Source: JAFNAG01 sp963824985 (GTDB lineage Bacteria; Acidobacteriota; UBA6911). From it: DNA of 64,000 nt. Where the stretch lies: the NCBI GenBank assembly GCA_963824985.1, contig CAWGRQ010000002.1, positions 103,655 through 167,654 of the forward strand, in the 5' to 3' direction. Of the stretch, positions 1-11,000 are shown in pieces. Positions within the stretch are counted from its first letter, which is position 1; each line of letters begins with the position of its first letter. The notes beneath the pieces were generated by a model. The model ran no database searches and had not been told where the DNA came from. It saw nothing but the letters and a program-made list of their open reading frames with translations. Made by a program: the position numbers and the translations under genes.

Positions 1-1
1 G

Positions 2-1182
2 TGGGGCCTTTACAATGAGCTCGTCGTGCTCGAGCTGATCGACGCGCTCGAGCAGGAGGGATTCCCGCAGCAGGCGGCCTGGCTGCGCGGCGAATGGGAA
101 AAAAAGACCAAGTATTTCGTCTATGACGACCTCTACCCGTTCCGCTCCGAGTACGCTTTCGATCGCACCGCCTTCGAGTCGACATATGCGTTCGCCAAAT
201 ACGGGGCGACGCACGACATGAAACCGGACCAGAACCTCTGGTTCGACCTCAAGCTCAAGAAGTGGTATTCCCACCCCGCCGTGCGGCGTGAAGACTCGCG
301 AGCCTTCATGGACCGGCAGCTCGCTTCCGGCCTGGGTCGTGCGCGGCTGGCTGAACCCGGCGTTTTATACTCTCGGCGCCGATGGCGGCGTCAGCTACAT
401 GGCGGCCATGGGGGGATGGGGCGTGCTTGACTATGCATTGAACTTCGCCCCCGAACCCTTCGACTGGCTGCAGCTCGGATACGCGTCCTATCTCAGCTCG
501 TGGTGCCTGATGAACACCGGACGGCCGGAAACCAATTACGGATTCTGGTACCCCGGCGCCGGAGAATGACGGCGCCTCCGGCTGGCAGTTCATGTCCTCC
601 AAAGTTGGGAGCGCGTGGATGGGTTCGAGCTTTCCCGGCGGGGTGATGGTCCCGCGCGGCCCGTGGTGGTACGACGGGGAAATCGATCTGGGGTATGGCG
701 GCGCGCTGCGCATGGCCTCGACCATCGTCACGAGGGATCCGGTCTTCGGCTGGTTTGCGTACGGTGGTGCGATGACCGAGGACGGTAACCGGCTGTCGGT
801 CAATCCGCGCGACGGCCTGCGCCGGCGACTGCACGTCGTTATCCCCGACATGTATCTGCCGTTTCCGCAGGACATCCGGCGGCTGAAGCTCGAGCTGGAA
901 CGCGACGGATTCCTCGCGGACGGGATGATCACCCTCGACAAGGCGCTCGATTCGATCCAGTTCACGATCGAGAACCGAACGGCCAGCACCCACAGGACCG
1001 GCCTGCGCCTGTCGATCCCGACGGCTTCGAAATATGAACTGCGCCAGGACGGAAAGCCCGTGCCTCTCCTCCAGACCGGGAACTGGGAGTACCCATGGTG
1101 CGCCGAGGTGAACATGAGCGGAACGACCACGAAGATTGAACTGGTACGCACCGATCGACGCCCGGCGCGCAACAATCAATAG
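2..1182 (+). pseudogene. C-terminal part of a large DUF5695-like (glycosidase-like) protein, broken by two frameshifts
   Basis: The reading frame is already open at base 2, so the gene begins upstream of the window. Three consecutive frames make one continuous protein-like text: frame 2 to about base 325, frame 3 from about 330 to 560, and frame 1 from about 560 to the stop at 1182. Joined, they read smoothly through motifs such as FYTLGADGGVSYM, GWGVLDYALNFAPEPF, NYGFWYPGA and ENDGASGWQF. I associate this aromatic, Gly-rich pattern with DUF5695, large secreted proteins resembling carbohydrate-active enzymes; the assignment is from memory and tentative. No premature stop occurs inside any segment, so the damage is limited to two small indels. 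These could be recent inactivation or sequencing error, since two other genes in the first 11 kb show the same pattern. Confidence 0.6.
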
Positions 1183-1192
1183 ACCGGGAGGA

Positions 1193-2680
1193 TCAGGGGA
1201 GCCTGCGGGGAACCAGGAACCCGTGTTCAATGAGGTTCCGCGCCATGGCGCAGAAGGCCGGCGCGATCTCCGCCGCCGCGGCGCCCGTGGCAACGGAGAT
1301 ATCGTTGAGGATCTCACCCAGAGGTCTCGTCCCGTCGCAACGGATCAGAAAATTCGCTGCCAGGGGATCGATATTCCCGGAGTAGGCGAGGCCGGCGCGC
1401 AGATACAGGCGGGCGGCCTCGTCTTTCCAGCCCTCGGGCGAAGGCGCACAAACACGCTCCAGGCGGGCATCCGGACTTATAGCCAGACGGGTGTCCATGA
1501 GCGCCCGGTCGTCGGCGCCATCAAGAAAATCGCGGAGTTGAAAACCGAGCAGTATCTGTTCGCCGCATGGGCCGATCATCTTTTCCGGCGAACCGTCCGC
1601 CCGGAACCAGTGAGCCGCCGCCGGGCGCCGCCGCATGACAATAACGCCCGCGCTGATCCTGGAGATGCCCAGGCGTTCGTAATATGCCATCCAGGCTTTG
1701 AACCTCTCATCGGGATCTTCCTCCTGGTCCTTCTCGGTGTGCCGTATCCAGGTATAGGCATAGGTGGCGATGTCCCTCGATTCGGAGCGCAGGACCCAGA
1801 CGTCGCAACCCGTTCCGGCGAACCAGCCGCGCAGCCGCGTGTCCCAGTCCTGACCGTCATATTCCGCCCAGTTGCACAGCATCTGGCAGAATCCGTTCTC
1901 CTCGAGGACCTCCGGGGCCCGCCGCACGATGCTCTGGCACAGCTCGTCGCCCGTCAAGCCGCCGTCGCGATAGATGTAATTCTGTTCGGGCGAGATCACG
2001 AAGGGAGGATTCGTCACGATGAGATCGAATTTCAATCCCTGCACCGGATCGAATAGGTTCCCTTCGATGCACTCGATCTGGTCAAGACCGTTGAGCCGGG
2101 CATTGAACTGCGCAAACTCGACGGCTCTCGGGTTGATATCCACCGCCATGACCCGGTCGCTGTGCCGCGCCGCGAGCAGGGCGTGAAACCCGCATCCCGC
2201 TCCGAGGTCGAGGGTGAGGCGCGAATGCCTGCGAATCGTCAGGTTCGCGAGCGTGAGGGAACTGTCGCCGATGCCCATGACGTAATGCCGTTTCAAAGGA
2301 GTCGTCAGTGTGGCGGGCGGGTCATAGGCAAAGAGGAATTCCCGATAGGGGAGCAGCCTGATCGCGGCGCGGATTTCGGGGCCGCGGACCTGCACCAGTC
2401 CTGCCTCCACCCAATCCTGGAGCCTCATCGGCGCGATCGCCCGGCTCACGACAATCGGGTCGCAGGGAACCTCAAGCAGGAACAGCCGGATGAACGTGTC
2501 CAGGGGCGTGCCGCCATCGGTCCGGCGGAGCAGCATCGAAAGATCTTCGCCCCTCAGAGAGGGGAAATCCGAGATGTGGATTCTGCCCAGGATATTGGCA
2601 TCCGAATATCCGGCCTGGCGCAGGACGTCCCGCAACATCAGGTACTGTTCGGGTCGGTCAAATCTCATGGGCTGCCTCAT
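1193..2680 (-). CDS. Class I SAM-dependent methyltransferase (MTS/PrmC-like)
   Basis: This 495-residue protein has a central Rossmann methyltransferase domain at about residues 150-290. The SAM-binding loop reads LDLGAGCGFHALLAA, followed by the acidic VMAVDINPRAVEF strand and the NPPF motif, which in PrmC/HemK and RsmC/RlmG-type enzymes positions an amide or base nitrogen. An N-terminal region of about 140 residues and a C-terminal extension of about 200 residues flank it, as in the large MTS-domain proteins of actinobacteria and acidobacteria. The substrate cannot be read from the sequence. The ATG at 2680 overlaps the stop of the upstream small lipoprotein gene by 4 bp (ATGA), which suggests translational coupling. 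An internal ATG at 2668 is an alternative start. The frame is intact, unlike the genes on either side at 2-1182 and 4556-7482. Confidence 0.85.
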   Translation of the reverse strand: MRQPMRFDRPEQYLMLRDVLRQAGYSDANILGRIHISDFPSLRGEDLSMLLRRTDGGTPLDTFIRLFLLEVPCDPIVVSRAIAPMRLQDWVEAGLVQVRGPEIRAAIRLLPYREFLFAYDPPATLTTPLKRHYVMGIGDSSLTLANLTIRRHSRLTLDLGAGCGFHALLAARHSDRVMAVDINPRAVEFAQFNARLNGLDQIECIEGNLFDPVQGLKFDLIVTNPPFVISPEQNYIYRDGGLTGDELCQSIVRRAPEVLEENGFCQMLCNWAEYDGQDWDTRLRGWFAGTGCDVWVLRSESRDIATYAYTWIRHTEKDQEEDPDERFKAWMAYYERLGISRISAGVIVMRRRPAAAHWFRADGSPEKMIGPCGEQILLGFQLRDFLDGADDRALMDTRLAISPDARLERVCAPSPEGWKDEAARLYLRAGLAYSGNIDPLAANFLIRCDGTRPLGEILNDISVATGAAAAEIAPAFCAMARNLIEHGFLVPRRLP

Positions 2681-2883
2681 CGGCGCCTTGAATCGCGTTC
2701 ATCAGCGTATAGAGATACCAGGTGACCAAGGTCCCTTGCAGTGACTGCTTCTGACGCCTCGATTTCCATGTCACGAATCAGCCGTTCATCTTCGGAACGG
2801 TTATTCCGGGCGGATTGTTTTGCGCAGCCGCAAATCGAGATGAGGAGTGCGACACAGCACATAGGCATCCGAAAATGACTCAT
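2677..2883 (-). CDS. Small lipoprotein with truncated DUF4440/SnoaL-like start
   Basis: This 68-residue protein starts at the ATG at 2883, preceded by an AAGAGG ribosome site at good spacing. Residues 1-19 form a lipoprotein signal ending in a lipobox-like ISICGC. The mature part contains LIRDMEIEASEAVTARDL followed by a LYADE motif, which resembles the first helix and strand of DUF4440/SnoaL-like NTF2-fold proteins. Such proteins usually run to 130-160 residues, so this looks like a remnant truncated after its first third. Its stop overlaps the methyltransferase start by 4 bp, so it may persist as a short leader gene that couples translation of the methyltransferase. The product may have no function of its own. 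Confidence 0.5.
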   Translation of the reverse strand: MSHFRMPMCCVALLISICGCAKQSARNNRSEDERLIRDMEIEASEAVTARDLGHLVSLYADERDSRRR

Positions 2884-2960
2884 GGTGTTCCTCTTGAGCA
2901 GGTTCCCGCGCCTGACCCCTTGTCCGCAAACTATCACCAGAGGGGCGCCATTTCTAATGC

Positions 2961-3014
2961 GTGACAGGGGCGTCATTCACTGATCTTGAAAAAAGTGAAT
3001 GACGCCCCTGTCAC
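2961..3014. repeat. Perfect 21-bp palindrome, 12-base loop
   Basis: The arms at 2961-2981 and 2994-3014 are exact reverse complements, starting GTGACAGGGGCGTC, around a 12-base A-rich loop. The element lies between the stop of the oxidoreductase gene at 3019 and the small lipoprotein gene. It resembles REP-type palindromes; there is no T-run, so it is not an obvious terminator. Confidence 0.85.
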
Positions 3015-3018
3015 CGAA

Positions 3019-4263
3019 TTACCGTAATAGGGCCGCCGCACGACCCTGCTGCACGAGGGGGACGTAGGTTTCCAATTCCTGAATAACCGTCGGATCCGTG
3101 AGATCGATTACGCACTTTTTTTCGGCCGACAGGTAAGATGCCATGACCAGCCGCGTGATTTCCAGCCCATAGCTCCACGGCAGCATGGCATCGCGGCCAG
3201 CGCCGAATGCCTTCATCGCATCCGCGTTCTCGTCTGTATAGCCATACAGGTCGGGCTCGTTGTGCTGCACTGCAAGCAGGCCCCGGGACGCGGTGGATTT
3301 CTCCAGCGCCGTTTCCGCATCCCTGGTCGCTTCCGCGGCGGTGTCTCCGATGAAAATAGTCAGGGGCGATACCAGTGTATTGATCTCGAACGCATATCCG
3401 GGTCCCATGCCGTCCATGAAAAGTCGCAGGCCCTGCTTTTCGAACATCCAGGAATTCGTAAATTGAGCCTTGACGCGCTGGCCGGTCTCGGGATTTTTGT
3501 ACGTAATCATTCCAGTCGCAAAATCCTCCGCGGGCGTCTTGCCGTAATCCACGCCCCGGTCGGCGAGCAGCTTTTCGCGCCATCCGGGCTCCCCCCACTT
3601 CAGGAGCGCGATTTCGGCGTTAACCGATTGCGGCCGCAGGAACGTGATTTCTTTCCCGATCGGAGTAAGGAGGTACCATCCGACGGCGATGCTGTGGCAC
3701 CCCATGTCGCAGAGCACTCCGCCTCCCTGCAAGGTGGGATCCCAAAACCACCCCTCGTGAGGGCCTCCATGTTCTTCAGCAGAGCGGCAGAGCGAGAGCG
3801 GCCCCATTTTGCTCTGCACGGGCTGGAGCTGGGCCAACTGCGTTTGCAGCGGTTTCATGAAAATCTGGTTTTCGAAGTAAGCCGTCCGGAGGTCGACGGC
3901 CCGGGCCAGCTCGACCAGCCGCCGTGCTTCCGCCACGTTCCGGCCCAGCGGTTTTTCGCAGATCACCCCTTTGAGCGATGCGCCGGCTTGAACCGCGCTG
4001 ACGATCTCTTCCATAATCGGAACCCGCGCAAAATTAGGGGCGAAAATCGCCAGCGCATCGACGTGCCCGGCCATTTCGGAGATGCTCTCGTACACAACCG
4101 GCTCTCCTACCCCCAGGCTTCGGGAAAGCGCCGCGAGTTCCCGGGCGCCCTTCAGGGCGCAGATGCCCGCCACTTCAATGCCGCGCAGCTGCTGGATTGC
4201 CTTCACCTGGAATCGAGCCACAAATCCGGCCCCGATCAATCCATATTTTAAGGAACGCTGCAT
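3019..4263 (-). CDS. Gfo/Idh/MocA family oxidoreductase
   Basis: This 414-residue NAD(P)-dependent oxidoreductase probably acts on a sugar, sugar acid or inositol-like alcohol in the cytoplasm. The N-terminal Rossmann fold opens with YGLIGAGFVARFQVKAI. The family EKP motif is present in GVICEKPLGRN at about residue 125, and the C-terminal domain carries GGGVLCDMGCHSI, which holds the Asp and His typical of the active site. The start at 4263 is supported by a GGAGGG site 5 bases upstream; an open frame of 46 codons further upstream has no such site and is not protein-like. The length is somewhat above the usual 330-400 residues. The substrate is unknown, and no obvious operon partner is adjacent because the next gene is a broken peptidase. 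Confidence 0.85.
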   Translation of the reverse strand: MQRSLKYGLIGAGFVARFQVKAIQQLRGIEVAGICALKGARELAALSRSLGVGEPVVYESISEMAGHVDALAIFAPNFARVPIMEEIVSAVQAGASLKGVICEKPLGRNVAEARRLVELARAVDLRTAYFENQIFMKPLQTQLAQLQPVQSKMGPLSLCRSAEEHGGPHEGWFWDPTLQGGGVLCDMGCHSIAVGWYLLTPIGKEITFLRPQSVNAEIALLKWGEPGWREKLLADRGVDYGKTPAEDFATGMITYKNPETGQRVKAQFTNSWMFEKQGLRLFMDGMGPGYAFEINTLVSPLTIFIGDTAAEATRDAETALEKSTASRGLLAVQHNEPDLYGYTDENADAMKAFGAGRDAMLPWSYGLEITRLVMASYLSAEKKCVIDLTDPTVIQELETYVPLVQQGRAAALLR

Positions 4264-4555
4264 AGACCCTCCGAAAAAGCGCAAAAACTTAAAACGCTTA
4301 CCCACTGGGCAGATCAGATGAGCCGATCCACGCCGATGGGAAAACGCAATATCAGTGAGCGCCCCCAGTTTTCCTGCAGCGCGGTCGATGTCTGCGGGCA
4401 TGCCTTACGCCCGGATGGGCTGAACGGATTCTTATCATCCAGTCGAACCTCAGTTTGATCTTGTGGCATAGCCATTCTCCTGATGGGCTCGAAGGCTGTC
4501 GCAGCCCAACCCTTCCCGGCCTTCCGGAATCCGGTGATGCAGGGTCCCGCGGGAG

Positions 4556-7482
4556 CTATTTCTTTGTGGGTCCTCTCCTCAATTCCTCCTGCCGATCGAG
4601 GTAACTCTGGCCGTTCGTGATCCACGGCTCGGCGGGTTCATCCTTAAGGTAATGCCCGAACCAGGCGAGAATGCGGTGTTGATAATCGGTCTGGTTGCTT
4701 CTCTGGCGCAGGCCGTGATCCTCGCCGATGTAGGCCAGCATTACGACATTCTTCTTCGCGCGCCGGGCCACGTTGTACAACTCGATGCCCTGGTGCCAGG
4801 CCACCGTGCCGTCGCTGTCCCCGACTTCGAGCAGTAGCGGCACCGTCATATTGTGCGCGTTGAAATACGCGGAGTTGTCGATGTACGCCTGCAGGTCCTC
4901 GTACAACGGCACCACCATGCGCTCCTGGCCGGTCTCGATGTGGTCGGTTTCCGCGATGCCCGAGCTCCAGTGGTGGTCTCCGTAGTAGCTGACCAGATCC
5001 GTCATGGCAGCGCCGGCCACCGCAGCGGCGAAGATGCCAGTTGACGTGCGTGGCGACGAACGAGGTGTTGAAGCCGCCCATCGAGTGGCCGACAATGCCG
5101 ATGCGCTTGGGATCCACTACTCCCATCTCGATTACCTTCTTGACGCCGGCGTTAATGCACTCCACCACCGACCATCCCGGCTGGCGGGGCCTGAAGACGA
5201 TGTCCGGCTCCAGCACGAAGTAGCCGTGGCTGGTGAAGACGGCGTTGTTGTAATAGCTGGTGTCGGAGGGGATCACGTAGCGGTGCACATTCTGCGAAAG
5301 CAATTCGTAGTTGTAAACGATCATCGGGTACTTCTTGCCCGCCTCATACCCGGCCGGATAGATAGAGCGCTCCCTGCAACGGCCGGCCCTTGTCGCTCTT
5401 GTATTCGATCAGTTCGCTGCGGCCCCAGGCGAAATTGCTCTGGAAAGCATTCGTGCTCGTGATCTGTCTGGCGTCCTTCAGGTCCGGACCGCCGATGAAG
5501 ATATCGGTGAGTCATTGTAATCCTGCACGCTGTACCCGTAGACTTCGGCATCCTTCGCCTTGGCCAGCGCGCCGACGCTCTTGTCGAGCCACACCAGGCG
5601 GGACGAGCGGAGCTCCGGGCTTGAGCAGGGCGTACCCCGACTTTTTCGAGTGGTCGCCGTATGCGCTCAGGTACACCGGCTTGCTGAGATCGATCCACTG
5701 GTCTTCGGCGGCTCCCCCGAAGTCACCGCCGCCTCCGCCGGCCTCCTCCGGCTCCGTCGAGTCGGACCAGGCGATGGCGCACCTGCTCGGCCGAACCGTC
5801 GGTCAGCTCTGTACCTTGGACCCATCGGCCGCCACCTGCCACACGTCGAACTTGTCATAGAAGAGGACGGCGGCGTCATCTTTCGTCCAGCCGGCGATGC
5901 CGAACGCCGGTTTCTCCGGGCTGGTCTGGTCCGATTCCTTGTCGATGAACGATACCGGCGCTGCTTTCGTGATGTTGGTGATGGCGCGCGTGGCCAGATT
6001 GACGGTCCAGTACTGATCGTCCTGGCGGAAGAGCAGGTACTTCCCGCCCGGGCTCGTCTGCACGAACCGGTCGTTGATGCCATCCCGCAGCCTGGTACGC
6101 GCCCCGGTCGTGATGTCCGCAAGATAGAGGTCGGCGGCCGGGCGGCCGATCGTCCGGTCGAACGCGTACTTCGACCATTCGGCGACCCAGGCGAGATTCG
6201 TGTTCCGGATCGGCCTGACGTCTTCGTTCACCAGGTCTTTTCCGAGCTGCACGAGCTTGCCGCTGTCGAGATGCCGGGCGACGAGCAGGTTGCGCCGGCG
6301 ATCCTGCGCCGCGCTCAGCTTCTGCCTGGGCATGACGAATACATCGTTCCAGTGCCAGATTTCCACGGTGGAAGGAGCCGCGGCGACCGCACCTCTGCCG
6401 CTCCGGCCCGCCTGGCCGGCGTCCCCGGAGGCGCCGGAACCGCGATTGCCCCGCCCCGCCGGTGCGATCACGTCGCTCCACCTCGCGATTCCCAAGAAAG
6501 AGCACGTTGCCGTTCTCGGACCAGGACAGCCGTCGGAACGAAACCGTCCGCATCCCGGCAGGAAATGAAGCGTCAGCGGTGGGATCGTAGCTTCTGAGCC
6601 GCTCGGCCTTGCCGATGCCGGTCCAGGACATCACGACATAGGTGGGGCCCTCCTTGCGTTCGTCGGTCCGGGCCCGCAGCACGGCGAGATCCGCGGCATC
6701 CCTCCGCCAGGCCAGGTCCGTATAGGAGGAAGCGGATGAATCGAGGACGCGCAGCACGGCGGTTTCCGGATCGAACAACTGGATTCCGTTGCCGGTCTTG
6801 CCCTCGGCGCTGATGATCATTGCCAGCAGGTGGCTGCGGTCCGTGTCCTGCCACGCGAACTGGGAGATGTTGCCGAATGTGGTGTCCTTCCCGCTTGCCA
6901 GCTGCCGGATGATAAGCGTGGTGCCGGGTGCGTCTTCGGACGCTTCGGTCCCGCCCCCTCCCCCGCGCCCGCCCCGCCCGGCAGCGGCAGCCGGGGCCGC
7001 ACCCCCCGCCCGTGCCGCGCCATACCTGCGCATCGCCAGGTAAGCGCCGTCGGGGCTGAAGGTGAAGGTGTCGATCCCTTCGACCGTGGACACTTCGCCG
7101 GTCGCCAGGTTCATCAGTCCGAGACTTGTTCTGGACCGGCCGCTGCTCGATTCCGCAGCCGTTCCTGGTCGGCTTCGGATTGGCCGATGCCGTAGGCAAC
7201 CCACTTCGAGTCGGAGGAATAGGCCGGCTGGGCTCCGAACGCGACGATTTTGGAGGTGCCGTCGGCGAGCTTGGTAATGCGCAACTCGTTGTTCCGGTTG
7301 GATCGGTTGATGCCGTAGGCAAGCCAGCTGCCGTCGGGCGACAAGCCCCCATTACTGCCGGTTGTGGCCAGTGTCTCCCATTGGCCATAATCGGCAAAGG
7401 TGGCCGGCGGCTTCGTCTGCGCGCCGATCGCGATTGTCAGAACCAGGACACCCAACAAGGCAAACATCGTTGCTCGTCGCAT
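4556..7482 (-). pseudogene. S9 family (prolyl oligopeptidase/DPP-like) peptidase, frameshifted
   Basis: The true start is the ATG at 7482 (AAGGAAGG site upstream), giving a signal peptide MRRATMFALLGVLVLT and then beta-propeller text with repeated SPDG motifs. About five shifts, near 7130, 6480, 5810, 5640 and 5050, break an otherwise continuous protein of about 970 residues. The C-terminal alpha/beta-hydrolase domain is recognisable: nucleophile Ser in GHSMGG (frame ending near 5050), Asp in EVGDSDGTVAWHQG and His in GEDHGLRQ (last frame). The protein ends at 4556. A Gly/Arg-rich insert reading AAGRGGRGGGGGTE lies in the propeller. The residues between shifts are well conserved and no internal stops have accumulated, so inactivation is recent or is a sequencing artefact. 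An intact but distinct S9 peptidase lies at 41991-44309. Confidence 0.75.
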
Positions 7483-8097
7483 AACACACCTTCCTTGGGG
7501 GTCGCGAAAACCCCGGAGACAGGAGGACAATAAGGAGAAGGTCTTGCATCCATACGCGGCCAGCCGGGCACATACCCCAAGGATGGAACCTCGAGGCGCC
7601 CGGTTCCTTTTGGCCGGCTGGTCCGGCATTGTACCCCAAAGATCATGGGACAGTCACCGACTGATTACCAGAGACGCCAGGGGAGAGACTGACGATCGAA
7701 CTACATGAAACAGGGGTAGTTTTCCCCGATTTCGCAAAAGGGGCCGAAACGGAGGCGCACCGGCTTCCCGTCAGGTTGTTCGACACGAAAGATGGTCGGA
7801 AATTCAGGCTTGGCCATGCCGACCGCCCGGATGCCCCTTGCGAATGTGTCCGCCTTTGGGATGAGCCGGGTATCAAGCTCTTCGTCACGCATCGGGAGGC
7901 AAGAGCCAATGCGCCGCCCCGGAGCGAATTTGGTTTACTTCGCCGACTGGATCGCGCTAAAAAGTGATGCGGACTTTCGGAACACCGACCTTTCTGCCCG
8001 TCCCCGGTGCGGTCATGAAGCGACTGAATCAATCAGGCGGCGGGCGAATCTGCGTCGGAGTTCCTCGGCAGGAGCAGGCGATAAGGAGATACGTGCC
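7483..8097. other. Divergent intergenic region between two broken genes
   Basis: These 615 bases separate the leftward S9 peptidase from the rightward BNR protein and should hold both promoters. A leftward 63-codon frame at 7701-7892, containing KPEFPTIFRVEQPDGKPVR, looks weakly protein-like but lacks a ribosome site. It may be the end of a lost gene. No repeat or RNA gene was recognised. Confidence 0.4.
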
Positions 8098-11000
8098 ATG
8101 AACCCAGTGAACGACAGATTGACCATCGGGCAGCGGAAGGGGCGCCGCATTTTCGGGCTCAGTGCGTTGGCCGCACTGCTGCTGGCCGGCATTCTTCCGG
8201 TACTCGGTTTGGATGACTTCCAGCGCGGCCGCGGTCAGGGCGGCCCCGTGCAGGAACCGGTGCCGGAGCCGTTGAAGTTCCAGTACATGGGGCCGGCCAG
8301 CGCCGGACGGATTCTCCGTGGCTGGAGTGCCCGGCGACACCACCACTTATTATGCCGGCGCCGCTTCCGGCGGAATCTGGAAATCCACCGACAGCGCCAA
8401 GACCTTCGTGCCCATCTTCGACGACCAGCCGGTGCAGGCCATCGGCGCGCTGGCCGTCGCGCCGTCGGATCCGAAGATCGTGTGGGCCGGGAACGGGCGA
8501 GGCCTGGGCGATCCGCGACGCCGATGTCCAGGGTGACGGCATCTACAAGTCGACGGATGCCGGCGCCACCTGGAAAAACATGGGGCTCGCCGACACCGGC
8601 CGCATCGGCCGCATCATCGTCCATCCCGAAAGATCCGAATATCGTGTTCGCCTGTGCGCTCGGCCGCACGACCGGACCGCAGGAGGAACGCGGCGTCTAC
8701 CGGACCACCGACGGCGGCGCCACGTGGCAGCGCGTTCTCTTCGTCAATCCGGACACCGGCTGCTCCGGGCTGGCCATGGATGCCAACGACCCCAACGTGC
8801 TGCTCGCCGGCACGTGGCAGGTGGTCATGCACACGTGGGCCATGTTCAGCGGCGGCGAAGGCAGCGGGTTGTACCTGACGCGTGACGGCGGCACACCTGG
8901 AAAACGGCTCGAGCATCCGGGCCTGCCCAAATCGCCGGTCGGCAAGATCGACGTCGCGATCGCGCCCGTCCGATTCCAAGCGCATGTACGCGCTGATTCA
9001 GACCAATGCCCAGGGATCGCTCTGGCGTTCCGACGACTGCGGGCGCTTCATGGCGCGTCGTGAGCTGGGACCGCACCCTGATCGGGCGGGCCGGCTACTA
9101 CATCCGCGTCGCCGTCAATCCCGGCCAACCCGGACGAGGTGCTGATCGCCAACAGCAGCTTCCACCGCTCCACCGACGGCGGGCTCACCTTCCCGATCTC
9201 GGGCGGCGGCTGCGGCGACTGCCACGACATCTGGATGGACCCGAAGAATCCCGACCACTGGATCGCCACGGGCGACAGCAGCATGGGGATCACCACCAAC
9301 CACGGGCAGAACTTCACCAGCGTGTCGCTGCCGATCGGGCAGATGTACCACGTCGCGATCGACAACCAGGTCCCCTACTGGATCTACAGCAACCGCCAGG
9401 ATGACGGCACCATGCGCGGACCCAGCAACTCGCCCGTGCCGGTGCCCAACGTGCCGACTCCCGCCTATATGACGCCGGCGCCGGCCGGAGGGCGCGGCGG
9501 CCGCGGCGGGGGCGGAGGAGGGGCGGCGGATTTCGCCGGCGGCCGGGGGGGTGTCCACGTGGCAGGCCGGGATCGGCGGCTGCGAATCGGGCTTCACCAT
9601 CCCGGACCCGACCAATCCCGACATCATCTGGGCCAGCTGCTACGGCGACCAGGTAACCCGGTTCGACAACCGGCTCGGCCGGGCACGCTCGGTGAGCCCC
9701 TGGATCCACACGCTCGATTCGGAACCGAACAAGCTCAAGTACCGCTCCCACTGGACTCCGCCGCTCGCGATCGATCCCTTCGATCACAACACGGTGTATT
9801 ACGGCGCCCAGGTCATCTTCAAGACGTCGAATGCCGGCCAGACCTGGAGCGTCACCAGCCCGGACCTGTCCACCAATGATCCGACCCGGATCGTCTCCTC
9901 GGGCGGCATCGTCGGCGACAACCTGGGACAGTTCTACGGCGAGGTCGTGTTCGCCATCGCGCCGTCGAAAATCCAGCGCGGCCTCATCTGGGCCGGCACC
10001 AACGACGGCCTGATCTGGAACACGCAGGGACGGCGGGCAAGACCTGGAACAACGTCACCAAGAACGTGCAGGGCCTGCCGACCTGGGGCACGATCCGCCA
10101 GATCTCGCCTTCGCGCTTCGACGCCGGCACCGCCTACGTCGCGGTCGACTTCCACCTCATGGACAATCGCCAGCCGTTCATCTACAAGACGACCGACTTC
10201 GGCCAGACCTGGAAGAAGATCATCGGCGACCTGCCCGCGACTCATCCGCTGGACTACGTGTTGAGCGTCGTCGAGAATCCGAACCGGAAAGGAATGCTGT
10301 TCGCCGGGACGGGACACGCCTTCTACTACTCCATGGATGACGGCGCGCACTGGACCCAGTTCAAGCAGGGATTGCCCGCTTCGCCCGTGACCTGGATCGA
10401 AGATAGCCGACCTCGCGCACGACGTCGTGGTCTCGACCTACGGCCGCGGACTGTTCATCCTGCGCGACATCACCACGCTCGAACAGGCCGACCAGGCCAC
10501 GCCGGAGGCGCCGGCTTTCCTGTACGCGCCGCGACCCGGCGTCCGCCAGTCCCGCAGCGGACGGGTCGAGTTTCTCTATTCGCTGAAAGCGGCCTCGGCC
10601 AGCCCGGTGACCCTCGAGATTCTCGATGCGAGCGGAGCCGTGATCCGCACCTGCAGGCCACCGGCCGCGCCGGCCTGAACCGCGCTTCGTGGGATCTGCG
10701 CTACGAGCCGCCGGCCCAGGTCGCGCTGCGCACGACCCCGCCGGACAATCCGCTCATCTGGGACGAACCGCGGTTCCGCGGCCGCGACACCCGGCCGATC
10801 GACCACTGGGGGATTCAGGGGCCGCAGCGCGCCGGCCCGATGGCCGCGCCCGGGCAAGTTCAGCGTGCCGCATGACCGTGAACGGCACGCCCTACACGCA
10901 GCCGTTCGAAATCGTGAAGGACCCGGCGATTCCCGCGTCGAGCGCCGAGGATCTGCAGGCGAACACCGCCATGCAGATCCGCATGGTCAAGGACATCAAC

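Noticed and set aside
306..1317. Long open frames antisense to the DUF5695-like fragment
   Set aside because: High GC content leaves antisense frames open; the text is Arg/Ser/Pro-rich without any domain pattern, and the sense strand reads as protein.
3262..4251. A 329-codon open frame opposite the Gfo/Idh/MocA gene
   Set aside because: It mirrors the codon periodicity of the real gene and has no family motif or ribosome site.
4314..4625. A 103-codon leftward frame overlapping the end of the S9 pseudogene
   Set aside because: Composition is not protein-like and it overlaps the better-supported peptidase C-terminus.
7701..7892. Small leftward frame as a functional gene
   Set aside because: No ribosome site and no recognisable family; kept only as a comment in the intergenic entry.
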